From: JBLHKW01 sp047618565
Lineage (GTDB): Bacteria > Planctomycetota > UBA1135 > GCA-002686595
Length of the DNA stretch: 23,753 bases
NCBI GenBank assembly: GCA_047618565.1
Contig: JBLHKW010000074.1
Span: 1-23,753 of the forward strand
Direction: 5' to 3'
This document shows, one piece after another, positions 7,112-15,608 of the stretch. Below the pieces are notes generated by a model. That model searched no databases and was not told the origin of the DNA. It worked only from the letters and a program-made list of their open reading frames with translations. Numbering within the stretch: position 1 is the first letter of the stretch; each line of letters opens with the position of its first letter. A program made the translations under genes and the position numbers.

Positions 7112-8983
7112 TTGGGCACGCCCACAAGTAGCTTCGATGTTTGCGCCGAGCAGGGCGAGCTTATCGCGGCGGCACGTCGTGCAGCCGCGGCGAACCTGCT
7201 CGCCAGCCGTGGCACGCACGGCCACTGGGAGGGCTACCTCTCCTCGAGCGCGCTGTCCACGGCGACGGCCTGCATCGCCTTTTGTCTGCACGCGCGCGCG
7301 GCCTCCAACGACGGGGACCCATTGCCGGACCTCGTTCCGGCCGGCATGCGCTGGCTCGTGGAGAACCAGAACAGAGATGGCGGGTGGGGCGACACGACGG
7401 ACAGTCCCAGCAACATGAGCACCACGCTGCTCGTGTGGGTCGCGCTCGGCCTGGCGCCGGGTACCGACCTGGGCGCTGCGCTGAACGGATGCGAGGCCTG
7501 GCTGAAGGAGCGCGCCGGTGACCTGAGTGCGAAGAATCTCGCGCGCGTGGTGGCGAAGATCTACGGCGACGACAAGACCTTCGCGGTCCCGATTCAGGTG
7601 ACATGTGCCCTCGGTGGCCGTCTTGGCCGTGGTCCGGCCGCTTGGCGATCGATTCCCGCGCTGCCCTTCGAGCTCGCGGCGCTGCCGCATCGTTTCTTCA
7701 GCAGCGTCGGGTTGCCGATGGTGAGCTACGCCATGCCTGCGTTGATTGCGATCGGCCAGGTGATCGATCGCCACAAACGCAACCTGAACCCGTTCACCGC
7801 GCTTACCCGGGCGGCCACGCGCTCCAGCACCCTGCGCACCCTCAAGGCAATCCAGCCCAGTTCCGGTGGATTTCTCGAGGCCACGCCCCTCACGAGTTTC
7901 GTGTGCCTGAGCCTGATTGGCTGCGGCCTGCACACGCACGCAGTCGTGGCGGACGGGATGCGATTCCTGCGCGAGTCCGCCAGAGCGGACGGAAGCTGGC
8001 CGATCGACACGAACCTCGCGACCTGGGTGACGTCCCTCTCGATCGACGCGCTGGGTGGGGCGGGCGACCTCGGACGGCACCTCGACGCGGACGCGCGCGC
8101 GCCCGTGGCCAGCTGGCTGGCCGGGCAGCAGTACCGTGAGGTGCACCCGTACACCCATGCTGCGCCCGGTGGCTGGGCCTGGACCGACCTGCCCGGCGGC
8201 GTCCCGGACGCGGACGACACCCCCGCTGCCCTGCTCGCCCTGGCGCAACTTGGCAAGTCGGGCGCGGCGCCGTCTGGTGTGGCCTGGTTGCTCGGTTTAC
8301 AGAACAGGGACGGCGGCATGCCGACGTTCTGCCGTGGATGGGGCAAGCTGCCCTTCGACCACAGCTGTCCGGATCTGGCCGCACACGCCCTGCGCGCCTT
8401 CGCTGCGTGCTCGGACGAGCTGTCGCCCACCGGACGCGCGCAGGCCGCACGCGCCTGCGAACGCGCCGCCCGCTACCTGATCGATACCCAGCGCATCGAC
8501 GGTGCGTGGGTACCCCTGTGGTTCGGCAATCAGCAGGAACCCTCGCTCGAGAACCCGCTCTACGGGACTTCGCGGGTGGTGAAAGCCTGTTCCGCAGTCG
8601 GGTCGCAACCCTGGCGCGACGCAATGGAGCGCGGCGTGCGCTGGATGCTCTCCGCGCAGCACGGAGCGGGAGAGCACGACGGTGGCTTCGGTGGCGCCCC
8701 AGGCCTGTCACCCTCGATCGAGGAGACCGGCCTGGCCGTGGACGCCCTGGCGACGTTCGGCCTGGCACCGGACGCGAGCCGCGACGCGGGGCTGGCCCGA
8801 GAGGTGCATGCGGCGGTCGCGCGTGGTGCCGCCTGGCTGGCGCGGGCGACGGAAGCCGGAGAACGGTTCGACACGACGCCCATCGGCCTCTATTTTGCGA
8901 AGCTCTGGTACTCCGAGCGGCTCTACCCGCTGATCTTCACGGTCGCCGCACTCGAGCGCGCGGCCCGGCTACTCAAGCTCTGA
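7112..8983 (+). CDS. Squalene-hopene-cyclase-like class II terpene cyclase
   Basis: The 623-residue protein matches squalene-hopene cyclases in length and layout. The protonating acid motif DADDT lies at 366-370, almost the same position as the DxDD motif in hopene cyclases. QW-type repeats include QNRDGGW (87-92), GGWAWTDLPGG (353-363) and QNRDGGMPTF (397-406). PDLAAHALRA (420-429) resembles the conserved segment after the active site. The tail LYFAKLWYSERLYP is typical of the family. It should cyclise a polyprenyl chain by protonation. The substrate may be squalene, but no squalene-forming gene is in the window; a polyprenyl diphosphate from the neighbouring synthase, as in class II diterpene cyclases, is an alternative. 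The TTG start follows the upstream stop by one codon and has no clear ribosome site, suggesting coupled translation. Confidence 0.88.
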   Translation: MGTPTSSFDVCAEQGELIAAARRAAAANLLASRGTHGHWEGYLSSSALSTATACIAFCLHARAASNDGDPLPDLVPAGMRWLVENQNRDGGWGDTTDSPSNMSTTLLVWVALGLAPGTDLGAALNGCEAWLKERAGDLSAKNLARVVAKIYGDDKTFAVPIQVTCALGGRLGRGPAAWRSIPALPFELAALPHRFFSSVGLPMVSYAMPALIAIGQVIDRHKRNLNPFTALTRAATRSSTLRTLKAIQPSSGGFLEATPLTSFVCLSLIGCGLHTHAVVADGMRFLRESARADGSWPIDTNLATWVTSLSIDALGGAGDLGRHLDADARAPVASWLAGQQYREVHPYTHAAPGGWAWTDLPGGVPDADDTPAALLALAQLGKSGAAPSGVAWLLGLQNRDGGMPTFCRGWGKLPFDHSCPDLAAHALRAFAACSDELSPTGRAQAARACERAARYLIDTQRIDGAWVPLWFGNQQEPSLENPLYGTSRVVKACSAVGSQPWRDAMERGVRWMLSAQHGAGEHDGGFGGAPGLSPSIEETGLAVDALATFGLAPDASRDAGLAREVHAAVARGAAWLARATEAGERFDTTPIGLYFAKLWYSERLYPLIFTVAALERAARLLKL

Positions 8984-8989
8984 AGCACG

Positions 8990-10174
8990 ATGTCCGACGA
9001 CGAGCTGATCTACCTCGACCACAACGCGACCACACCCGTGGATGCGCGCGTCTTCGCGGCCATGACGCCGTTTTTCGTCGAGGATTACGGGAATCCGGCA
9101 AGCCGCCAGCACGTCGCGGGAGCGCGCGCGGCGCGGGCCGTCGAGGAGGCACGCAGATCCCTGGCTGGCCTGCTGGGCGCCCATGAACGGGACGTGGTCT
9201 GGACCAGCGGCGCGACCGAGTCCAATAACCTGGCGCTCAAGGGCCTGGCCGAAGCGCCCGCGTACGCGAAGCGCCGACACCTGGTCACGGTTGTGACCGA
9301 ACACCACGCAGTCCTCGACCCCTGCGGCGCTCTCGAGCAGCGCGGCTTCGAGGTCACGCGTCTCGCTGTCGACCACCAGGGCCGTCTGGACCTGGATGCG
9401 CTCGGCGCCGCCCTGCGTGAGGACACCCTGCTGGTCTCGGTCATGCACGCCAACAACGAGATCGGCGTCTTGCACCCGATCGGGGACATCGGGCGGATAT
9501 GCCGTTCGCGCGGCGTTCTGTTCCACACGGACGCGACCCAGTCCTTCGGGAAGGAGCCCATCGACGTGCAGGCCATGGCCATCGATCTGCTCAGCCTCTC
9601 GGCTCACAAGTTCTACGGTCCGAAGGGCGTCGGCGCCCTGTACGTGCGCCAGCGCAAGCCGCGCGTGCGTTGCGCACCACTCTTCGAGGGCGGGGGGCAC
9701 GAGCGGGGAGTGCGTTCGGGCACGCTCAATGTCCCGGGGATCGTTGGGCTGGCCCGTGCTGCGGAGCTAGTGTGCGGCGAGATGGAGCCAGAGCGCCTGC
9801 GGTTGGCGACGTTGCGCGACCGCTTCGAGGGGAGTCTCATGGATACCGTCGCAGGCGTGACCCGCAACGGCGATGCGCAGCAGCGGCTGGCGGGGACGTC
9901 AAACATCTCCATCGCGGGGGTCGATGCGGAGTCGCTCATGCGTCGGATGCCGGGCATCGCGGCCTCTTCGAGCTCGGCCTGCACCAGCGCGTCTCTGCAA
10001 CCGAGTCACGTGCTCGGCGCCCTGGGCCTCTCGAGGGAGGCGATCGACGGCAGCCTGCGCTTCTCACTCGGTCGTGGCACGAACCATGCGCACCTGGACC
10101 TGGCCGTCGATCGGATCAGCGCGGCCGTGGACCGGGAACGCGCAGAAGGATCCCTTCCGGCCTGCGGAAACTGA
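8990..10174 (+). CDS. Cysteine desulfurase (IscS/NifS type)
   Basis: This 394-residue PLP enzyme removes sulfur from L-cysteine and holds it as a persulfide. The PLP lysine is K207 in SAHKFYGPKG. The sulfur-carrying cysteine is C331 in SSSACTSASLQPSHVLGALG, which has the group I (IscS/NifS) loop context. ATESNN (76-80), EHHA (104-107) and HANNEIG (153-159) are also typical. The start is ATG 8990, six bases after the cyclase stop. No scaffold (IscU/NifU) or other isc genes are adjacent. Its place at the end of the cluster suggests that it provides sulfur for cluster-specific Fe-S proteins, for the carrier's lipoyl group, or for the product itself. The last option is inference. Confidence 0.93.
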   Translation: MSDDELIYLDHNATTPVDARVFAAMTPFFVEDYGNPASRQHVAGARAARAVEEARRSLAGLLGAHERDVVWTSGATESNNLALKGLAEAPAYAKRRHLVTVVTEHHAVLDPCGALEQRGFEVTRLAVDHQGRLDLDALGAALREDTLLVSVMHANNEIGVLHPIGDIGRICRSRGVLFHTDATQSFGKEPIDVQAMAIDLLSLSAHKFYGPKGVGALYVRQRKPRVRCAPLFEGGGHERGVRSGTLNVPGIVGLARAAELVCGEMEPERLRLATLRDRFEGSLMDTVAGVTRNGDAQQRLAGTSNISIAGVDAESLMRRMPGIAASSSSACTSASLQPSHVLGALGLSREAIDGSLRFSLGRGTNHAHLDLAVDRISAAVDRERAEGSLPACGN

Positions 10175-10198
10175 GGCCTACGGGGTGCTGCGGGTGGC

Positions 10199-10399
10199 TA
10201 GCCCGGATTATTCATGACCACACGGACGAGACACCACGAACAGCCGGCTTTGGCCGGCCTTTCGGTCCCTGATGGCACTTTGCGAACATTGGCCCCGCAG
10301 GCGACCAAGAAATGTCGCCTGCGGAGCCAATGCCCGCAAAGCACCGACAGGGACCGAATCGAGGCGTTTCGCCTCGCGGCTCATTAATAGCCCGGGCCA
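10199..10399. mobile_element. MITE-like palindromic element, copy 1
   Basis: This 201-base non-coding element fills most of the gap 10175-10461. Its left end reads TAGCCCGGATTATTCATGA (10199-10217) and its right end (10381-10399) is the inverted repeat with 15 of 19 matches. Inside is a long imperfect palindrome. TTCGGTCCCTG (10261-10271) pairs with 10348-10358. The 18-base arm 10288-10305 pairs with 10314-10331 with one mismatch, around a loop of about 8 bases. No transposase is encoded. It lies 24 bases after the desulfurase stop and could also act as a transcription barrier. A second copy with the same termini and a shared central block is at 21719-21918. No target duplication was obvious. 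Confidence 0.75.
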
Positions 10400-10461
10400 G
10401 CAGGGGATGAGCATGGCGCCGCGCGGGCGCACGGTCTAGCCTTGGGCCAGGAGACCCATGC

Positions 10462-11883
10462 ATGCTGATCACTAACCTGCTATTGGCCGTGCTCGCCGGG
10501 GCCAATCTGTCCGACGTGGACGACCCCGTGGAATTTGGAAAACTCGGGATCACGTGGGAGGCTCCGCCACTGGAGGAGCTCGCCGCGATCTCCAAGGTTC
10601 CGGCGGAGATCGCCTCCTCGAAGGAGTACGCCGACGCCTTCGAGCAGCGCCGCCGACACCTCTGGACCGGGACGCTGGGGGAGACCCAGGTCACCGTCGG
10701 CTTCCATGTCTACCACGGACCCGAGTCCTGGATGAACGAACCGGGCGATGTGAGCGATGCGGCCATCGGGGAGATCCGCGCCCGGGACGGGGCCTTCCGC
10801 GACCTCGAGATTACCCACGAGTATGGGCCCTACGGCCACGCAGCCTTCGTCAAGATCGTCGAAGGTGAGGTGCGCGCGATTCGAGACGGGCAACCGGCCG
10901 AGGTCATCGGCACGCAGTTCGTCCTGGCGGGCCTGCTCGAGCTGGAGGGCTACGTGGTGCACGCACGCTGCGTACCGGCGCCGGACAAGGCCGGGCGCCG
11001 CAAGCTGCTGAAGTACCTCGAGGACTGCATCACCTACGACGGACCTGAGCGGGATCCGATGTGGACCCTGGATGAGGTGCGCGAGCGCTGGGTGCGGGAC
11101 GTGCCTGAGGACATGCACGAGGACTTTCTCTACAAGCTCACCCGCCCGGCATACATCAAGAAGGCCCTGGTGCGGACGAAGCACTACCTGATCCTGACGA
11201 ACTCCTCCAGCGGCAAACTGTTCGCCAAGAAGATGGAGGAGAACTACGAGGAGATCGGGGAGCTGTTCCCCTTCGATGAAGTGGACGGCATGCACCTGAT
11301 GCCCGTGTTCCTTTTTCGCACGCGTGATCAGTACAACGAGTTCTATGCGGCGATTGCGAACAAGTCGATCGCCGCCGCCAATCGATCGGGCGGCCACGCC
11401 TGGCGCGACTATTACGCGACCTGGTACGAGGCGCCCGGTGACCCTGTCCACATCCACGAGTGCACACACCAGATCTTCCACAACCGCATGGGACTGAATG
11501 GCGGCGGATCCTGGTTTCAGGAAGGCGTGGCGGAGTACGTCGAGACGGTGGACAACCAGCGCAACATCGCTGCGCGTTTCGTGAAGAAGGGCGAGCACAC
11601 GAGCCTCGTGGACTTCGTCAAGCTGCGTAGCCTGCTGGATTCCAGCAAGTCCGGGGTCAAGGGCGAGGATGCTGCCGGCCAGCACTACAAGCAGGCGGCG
11701 TTGCTGATCGAGTTCCTGCGCGAGAGCAAGTTCGGCAGGAAGAAGTTCGTCGATTTCCTGCTCGCTCTGGGGCGTGTACCGCGCAGCAACTCGGTGGCCA
11801 TCGAGGCCGCCTTCCAGCGGGTCTACGGTATGGGCCTGGCGGAAGTCGATGTCGAGTGGCAGAAGTATTGCAAGAAGCGTTGA
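10462..11883 (+). CDS. Exported HExxH metallopeptidase-like protein
   Basis: This 473-residue protein has a zinc-peptidase signature HECTH at residues 332-336. WFQEGVAEY follows at 351-359, whose E354 is the likely third ligand of a gluzincin. This arrangement resembles DUF1570-type and related planctomycete peptidases. A short hydrophobic N-terminus (residues 1-16) suggests export, though the basic n-region of a classic signal peptide is missing. Residues 20-200 form a separate domain that I do not recognise. AGGAG at 10449-10453 sits 8 bases before ATG 10462, fixing the start; the nearby ATG at 10458 is out of frame. It is probably monocistronic, since a MITE precedes it and glpK converges on it 28 bases downstream. 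The substrate is unknown. Confidence 0.75.
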   Translation: MLITNLLLAVLAGANLSDVDDPVEFGKLGITWEAPPLEELAAISKVPAEIASSKEYADAFEQRRRHLWTGTLGETQVTVGFHVYHGPESWMNEPGDVSDAAIGEIRARDGAFRDLEITHEYGPYGHAAFVKIVEGEVRAIRDGQPAEVIGTQFVLAGLLELEGYVVHARCVPAPDKAGRRKLLKYLEDCITYDGPERDPMWTLDEVRERWVRDVPEDMHEDFLYKLTRPAYIKKALVRTKHYLILTNSSSGKLFAKKMEENYEEIGELFPFDEVDGMHLMPVFLFRTRDQYNEFYAAIANKSIAAANRSGGHAWRDYYATWYEAPGDPVHIHECTHQIFHNRMGLNGGGSWFQEGVAEYVETVDNQRNIAARFVKKGEHTSLVDFVKLRSLLDSSKSGVKGEDAAGQHYKQAALLIEFLRESKFGRKKFVDFLLALGRVPRSNSVAIEAAFQRVYGMGLAEVDVEWQKYCKKR

Positions 11884-11911
11884 GCTGACGCTTGCCACGA
11901 TCGAGCAGGTC

Positions 11912-13405
11912 TCAGGTGCGTGGGGCCCAGTCCTTCGCGCGCTCCACGGCCTGCTGCCAGCGCGCCCGCAGGGCCTGCACCTGGTCGGTGGCCATGCTCG
12001 GCTCGAAGCGGCGTTCGGACGCGGCGTTGGAGGGCAGCTGAGCGATGTCCTTCCAGGTTCCGACAGCCAGGCCTGCCATGAAGGCCGCGCCGAGCGCCGT
12101 CATCTCGGTCACCTCGGGTCGCACCACCGGCTCGCCCAGCAGGTCCGCCTGGAACTGCATGAGCGTGTCATTCGCACTGGCGCCACCATCGACTCTCAGC
12201 TCCGGGAGTCCGGCGCCCGCGTCCGCTCCCAGGGCATCGATCAGATCGGCGACCTGGAACGCGATGCTCTCGAGCGCTGCCCGGGCGATGTGAGCTGCGC
12301 TCGTTCCGCGCGTCATTCCCGTCAGCGTGCCGCGTGCATAGGGGTCCCAGTAGGGTGCTCCCAGGCCCGCGAAAGCCGGCACGAAGTAGACGTCGCCCGT
12401 GTCCTCGACGCTCGCCGCTAGCTGCTCGATGTCGCCCGCGTGCTCGATTAGCCCGAGCCCGTCCCGCAACCACTGCACCACCGCGCCGCCGATGAAGACA
12501 CCGCCCTCGAGCGCGTAGTGTGTCTCGCCGTCGAGCTCCCAGGCGATCGTCGTGAGTAGCCTGTGCTTGGATTGGCGCGCCTCGGTTCCCGTGTGCATCA
12601 GCGTGAAGCAGCCGGTTCCGTAGGTGTTCTTGGTCTGCCCGCGGTGGAAGCAGCGCTGCCCAGCCAGGGCCGCCTGCTGGTCGCCGACGATGCCCGCGAT
12701 GGGGACGCCCGCGAGCGCCGGCAGTGCGCTGACCTGGCCGTGCACAGCGCTCGAGGGGCGCACCTCGGGCAGCATGGCGCGCGGCACGCCGAACAGCTCC
12801 AGCAGGTGCTCATCCCAGCAGAGGGTGTGGATATTGAACAGCAGGGTGCGACTGGCGTTGGACGGATCCGTGATGTGCAGGCGGCCACCGGTCAGGCGAT
12901 ACACGAGCCACGAATCGATCGTCCCGAAGGCCAGTTCGCCCGCCTCTGCGCGTGTGCGCGCCCCGACCACGTGGTCGAGGATCCAGGCCACCTTGGTGCC
13001 CGAAAAATACGCATCCAGGATCAGCCCGGTGCGCGCCTGGATGTCGTCCGCGTGTCCGTCCTCCACGAGTCGCTCACACACGTGCGCGGTGCGCCGGTCC
13101 TGCCATACGATCGCGTTGTGAATGGGCCTGCCGCTCGCGCGCTCCCAGACCACGCTTGTCTCGCGCTGGTTCGTGATCCCGAGTCCCGCGATGTCGGTCG
13201 CGCCGAGTCGCGCCTTCTCCAGAGCTTCCACGGCGACGGCCGCCTGGCTGGTCCAGATCTCCTCGGGGTCGTGCTCCACCCATCCGGGCTCCGGGAAGAT
13301 CTGTTCGAACTCCCGCTGTGCCACGCTCACCGGCCGGCCGCTGCTGTCGAAGACGATCGCCCGGGAGCTGGTCGTGCCCTGGTCGAGAGCGATGAGGTGT
13401 GCCAT
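11912..13405 (-). CDS. glpK: Glycerol kinase
   Basis: This 497-residue protein phosphorylates glycerol to glycerol 3-phosphate in the cytoplasm. The FGGY-kinase core is clear: the N-terminal phosphate loop LDQGTTSSRAIVFD, GLGITNQRET, the substrate region IVWQDRRT, GIVGDQQAALAGQ, and the C-terminal DGGASANDTLMQFQADLLG. Length is normal for GlpK (about 500). The start chosen is ATG at 13405 (MAHLIALDQG), which matches the family start and has GGAAAG upstream at good spacing; an ATG at 13414 would add three residues. No glpF, glpD or glpR is adjacent. It converges with the metallopeptidase gene and diverges from the HEAT-repeat gene, so it is probably transcribed alone. Confidence 0.96.
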   Translation of the reverse strand: MAHLIALDQGTTSSRAIVFDSSGRPVSVAQREFEQIFPEPGWVEHDPEEIWTSQAAVAVEALEKARLGATDIAGLGITNQRETSVVWERASGRPIHNAIVWQDRRTAHVCERLVEDGHADDIQARTGLILDAYFSGTKVAWILDHVVGARTRAEAGELAFGTIDSWLVYRLTGGRLHITDPSNASRTLLFNIHTLCWDEHLLELFGVPRAMLPEVRPSSAVHGQVSALPALAGVPIAGIVGDQQAALAGQRCFHRGQTKNTYGTGCFTLMHTGTEARQSKHRLLTTIAWELDGETHYALEGGVFIGGAVVQWLRDGLGLIEHAGDIEQLAASVEDTGDVYFVPAFAGLGAPYWDPYARGTLTGMTRGTSAAHIARAALESIAFQVADLIDALGADAGAGLPELRVDGGASANDTLMQFQADLLGEPVVRPEVTEMTALGAAFMAGLAVGTWKDIAQLPSNAASERRFEPSMATDQVQALRARWQQAVERAKDWAPRT

Positions 13406-13414
13406 GGCCGCCAT

Positions 13415-13638
13415 CTTTCCATGTGGGCGCGGCCCGGGCTACCGGGGACTGGGGTGGCTGATGTCGCCGGCCACGGGCGCCGGTAGCGGGCCAGTCGGGC
13501 CGTAGACTCGTTTTTTGGACCCACCTGGGGGCCGGCGGGATCGGTCATATAAGGTAGGGGTGGGATCCAGACCCGAGACCCGGGTGCCGATAGTAGGTTC
13601 CAGTCGCTGTCGATCCCCGGAGCGCCCCCCCCCTGACC
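13415..13638. promoter_or_regulatory. Divergent intergenic region between glpK and the HEAT-repeat gene
   Basis: These 224 bases must hold the promoters of both divergent genes. The best visible signal is an AT-rich island: TTGGAC at 13515-13520 and TATAAG at 13548-13553 on the plus strand. The 27-base gap is too long for a standard sigma-70 pair, so only the TATAAG may be meaningful. A run of nine C residues lies at 13625-13633, just before the GTG start at 13639. No recognised operator was found. Confidence 0.3.
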
Positions 13639-15468
13639 GTGAGAAGCCCCTTTCGAGCCCTCTGTTTGCTGCCCCTGATCCTGGTCTCCATCCAGGCGCA
13701 GGCGGGACAGTTGCCCGGTGACGCGCAGGGCCTCCTGCAGCGTGACCGCCGGGTGGCGTTCACGAGCCGTACGGAGGAGCTGGCCCTGGCCACGCTCGGT
13801 GAGGCGGATACGGACGTGCAGCGGGCGGCTGCACTGCTCGCCCTCGGAGCCGCTGGAGCGGGAAGTCAGCGTTCACGTCTGATCTCATGGGCCTCCGACG
13901 GATCGAGCGCGGAGCGTCAGGCGGCGATTCTCGGACTGGGCGAGCTGGTGGCCGGTGGCGCACCGTCATCATCGATCGCGATGTTGCTTGAGGGCTGGAC
14001 CGGCGAGGCGGACCTCGGCGTGGCCGAGTGCGCGGGCCTGGCTTGCCTGCGCAGCGGGGTCGAGAACTCACGGGCGCACGTGGTCATGCTCGCCGCCACC
14101 CCGGACCACGCATTGAGCTCCCGTGCGGCCGCGCTGCTGGCGTTTCCTGACACAGACACGAGCGCGGTACCGTTCGCGACAGCGCGGCTGTTCGACCTGC
14201 GCTGGGACGCGGCGCGGCGGTTCGGGACGATCGACGGTCGTTCGTGGTCGGCCACACAGCGCCTGGAGTTGACCCAGGATCGCAGCTTCATGCGCGCGAT
14301 CATCCTGCTTAGCGCGTCGGACCTTTCGTTCGCCGGAGTCCGGGACCACCTGCTCGAGGCGTTGACCGAGGTGGGGGATGTGGCTGCCGTTCGCGCGGCA
14401 GTGCGCGCGATGCCGCGGGAAGTGGATCAGCTAGTGGGCGCGGAGCTCTGGCTGCCCGAGAGCCCGGAGATGTGGCGCGTACTCGTACAGGAGGCCATCC
14501 ACGAGGGTGTGGCGGCCTTGATGCCGCGTTCCTTCGAGCGTGCGGTACAGCTGTCGGAGACGGCTGCGCTCGCGGGCGGAGTGCTCGCGCGCTCCGATGC
14601 GCGCTACACCCAGGTGCTTCCTTCGGCCCTGCAACACCCGGATCCGCAGTTTCGGATCCTGGGCGCACTCGGGGTCGCGGACGGATCCGTGGAGGCCCTG
14701 GTGGCGGAGCTGCTGGACCTGGAGCGGGATCCGGATGTGGACGTGCGCGCCGCAGGGCTCGTGGCTCGCATCCAGGTGGGTGATCCCCGAGCGCGGGAGA
14801 TCGGGCGCAGCGTGCTGGGCCGTACCGGCGAGGCGAGCGAGGAGGAGCGCACGGCACTGGTCGGACGCCTGGCCCGCTCCCATCGATTCCCACGGATCGT
14901 CGCGTTCAACCTCGAGGTTCTGCACCTCACCGAGGGCCGCGACTGGGCCCTGCTTGCGGCTTCGGCCAAGCTGCACGGACGCACGGTCGATACGGCCTTG
15001 CTGGTGAGCCTCTTCAGCGAACTCGCAGCGCGCAGTTTCGAGCGCCCGCTGGTGATCCGCGCCCTCTCACGCTTTCCGAGCGAGGCGGACCGCGCCTTCC
15101 TGGCCGGCATCTTCCCCATCGAGGACGATCGCGACGCCAATCTGGAGCTGGCGGTCGGCCTCCTGCGCAGTGGCCACGCGGAGGCGCTGCCCTTGCTCCA
15201 GGCCGCCGTCTGGAGTGGGGACTGGAACGAGAGCGTGCTCGCCGCGGCGATCGTCAAGCACAGCTCTGGCATGCGCCTGCTCGAGCACTGGGTCTCGAAA
15301 CCCCCGCCCTACGCCTCGGCCGCGGATATCCGCCGGCTGGGATTTGCGATCGGCGAATGGGGCGGGATGGACGCCTTCCAGTCGCTCACCCGAAGTGTCG
15401 GCGGTGGCGCCGAAAGACCCGCACTACAGGGCGCATTGCTCGGCGCGCTCGTCTCCCGAACCCACTGA
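13639..15468 (+). CDS. Exported HEAT-repeat-like protein, unknown function
   Basis: The 609-residue protein starts with a good signal peptide: Arg at 2 and 6, a hydrophobic core LCLLPLILVS and cleavage after AQA at about residue 22. The mature part is almost entirely alpha-helical, with degenerate repeats of about 30-35 residues of the HEAT/armadillo kind (AAALLALG, AAILGLGEL, RILGALGVADGS, DVDVRAAGLVARI). Such solenoids bind other proteins. No catalytic motif is visible. The start is GTG, since the frame is closed at 13594 and no other start lies between; there is no clear Shine-Dalgarno. It is followed after 140 bases by arginase, with no sign of functional linkage. Confidence 0.75.
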   Translation: MRSPFRALCLLPLILVSIQAQAGQLPGDAQGLLQRDRRVAFTSRTEELALATLGEADTDVQRAAALLALGAAGAGSQRSRLISWASDGSSAERQAAILGLGELVAGGAPSSSIAMLLEGWTGEADLGVAECAGLACLRSGVENSRAHVVMLAATPDHALSSRAAALLAFPDTDTSAVPFATARLFDLRWDAARRFGTIDGRSWSATQRLELTQDRSFMRAIILLSASDLSFAGVRDHLLEALTEVGDVAAVRAAVRAMPREVDQLVGAELWLPESPEMWRVLVQEAIHEGVAALMPRSFERAVQLSETAALAGGVLARSDARYTQVLPSALQHPDPQFRILGALGVADGSVEALVAELLDLERDPDVDVRAAGLVARIQVGDPRAREIGRSVLGRTGEASEEERTALVGRLARSHRFPRIVAFNLEVLHLTEGRDWALLAASAKLHGRTVDTALLVSLFSELAARSFERPLVIRALSRFPSEADRAFLAGIFPIEDDRDANLELAVGLLRSGHAEALPLLQAAVWSGDWNESVLAAAIVKHSSGMRLLEHWVSKPPPYASAADIRRLGFAIGEWGGMDAFQSLTRSVGGGAERPALQGALLGALVSRTH

Positions 15469-15608
15469 TTCCGTGAACGCTGACACCGAAACGGGCTGGG
15501 CCTGCCCGCAACTCAAGCGCGGAAGTCCGAGATGGCGACCGCACCAGCTGTTAGAGTTCTCCGCTTGCGGTTACACGCTGGAGATGCTCGGAGCACGAGG
15601 AACCTGAA

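Noticed and set aside
6161..8248. 695-codon open frame on the minus strand across the cyclase genes
   Set aside because: It mirrors the plus-strand genes, has a composition typical of GC-rich antisense frames (many Arg, Gly, Ala, Gln) and shows no family motifs.
10480..11898. 472-codon minus-strand open frame opposite the metallopeptidase gene
   Set aside because: The plus-strand frame has a good ribosome site and the HExxH motif; the antisense product has no motifs.
13430..13445. CCCGGGCTA as a remnant MITE end near glpK
   Set aside because: The inner part of the terminal repeat (TCATGAATAAT) is not present and no partner end was found nearby.
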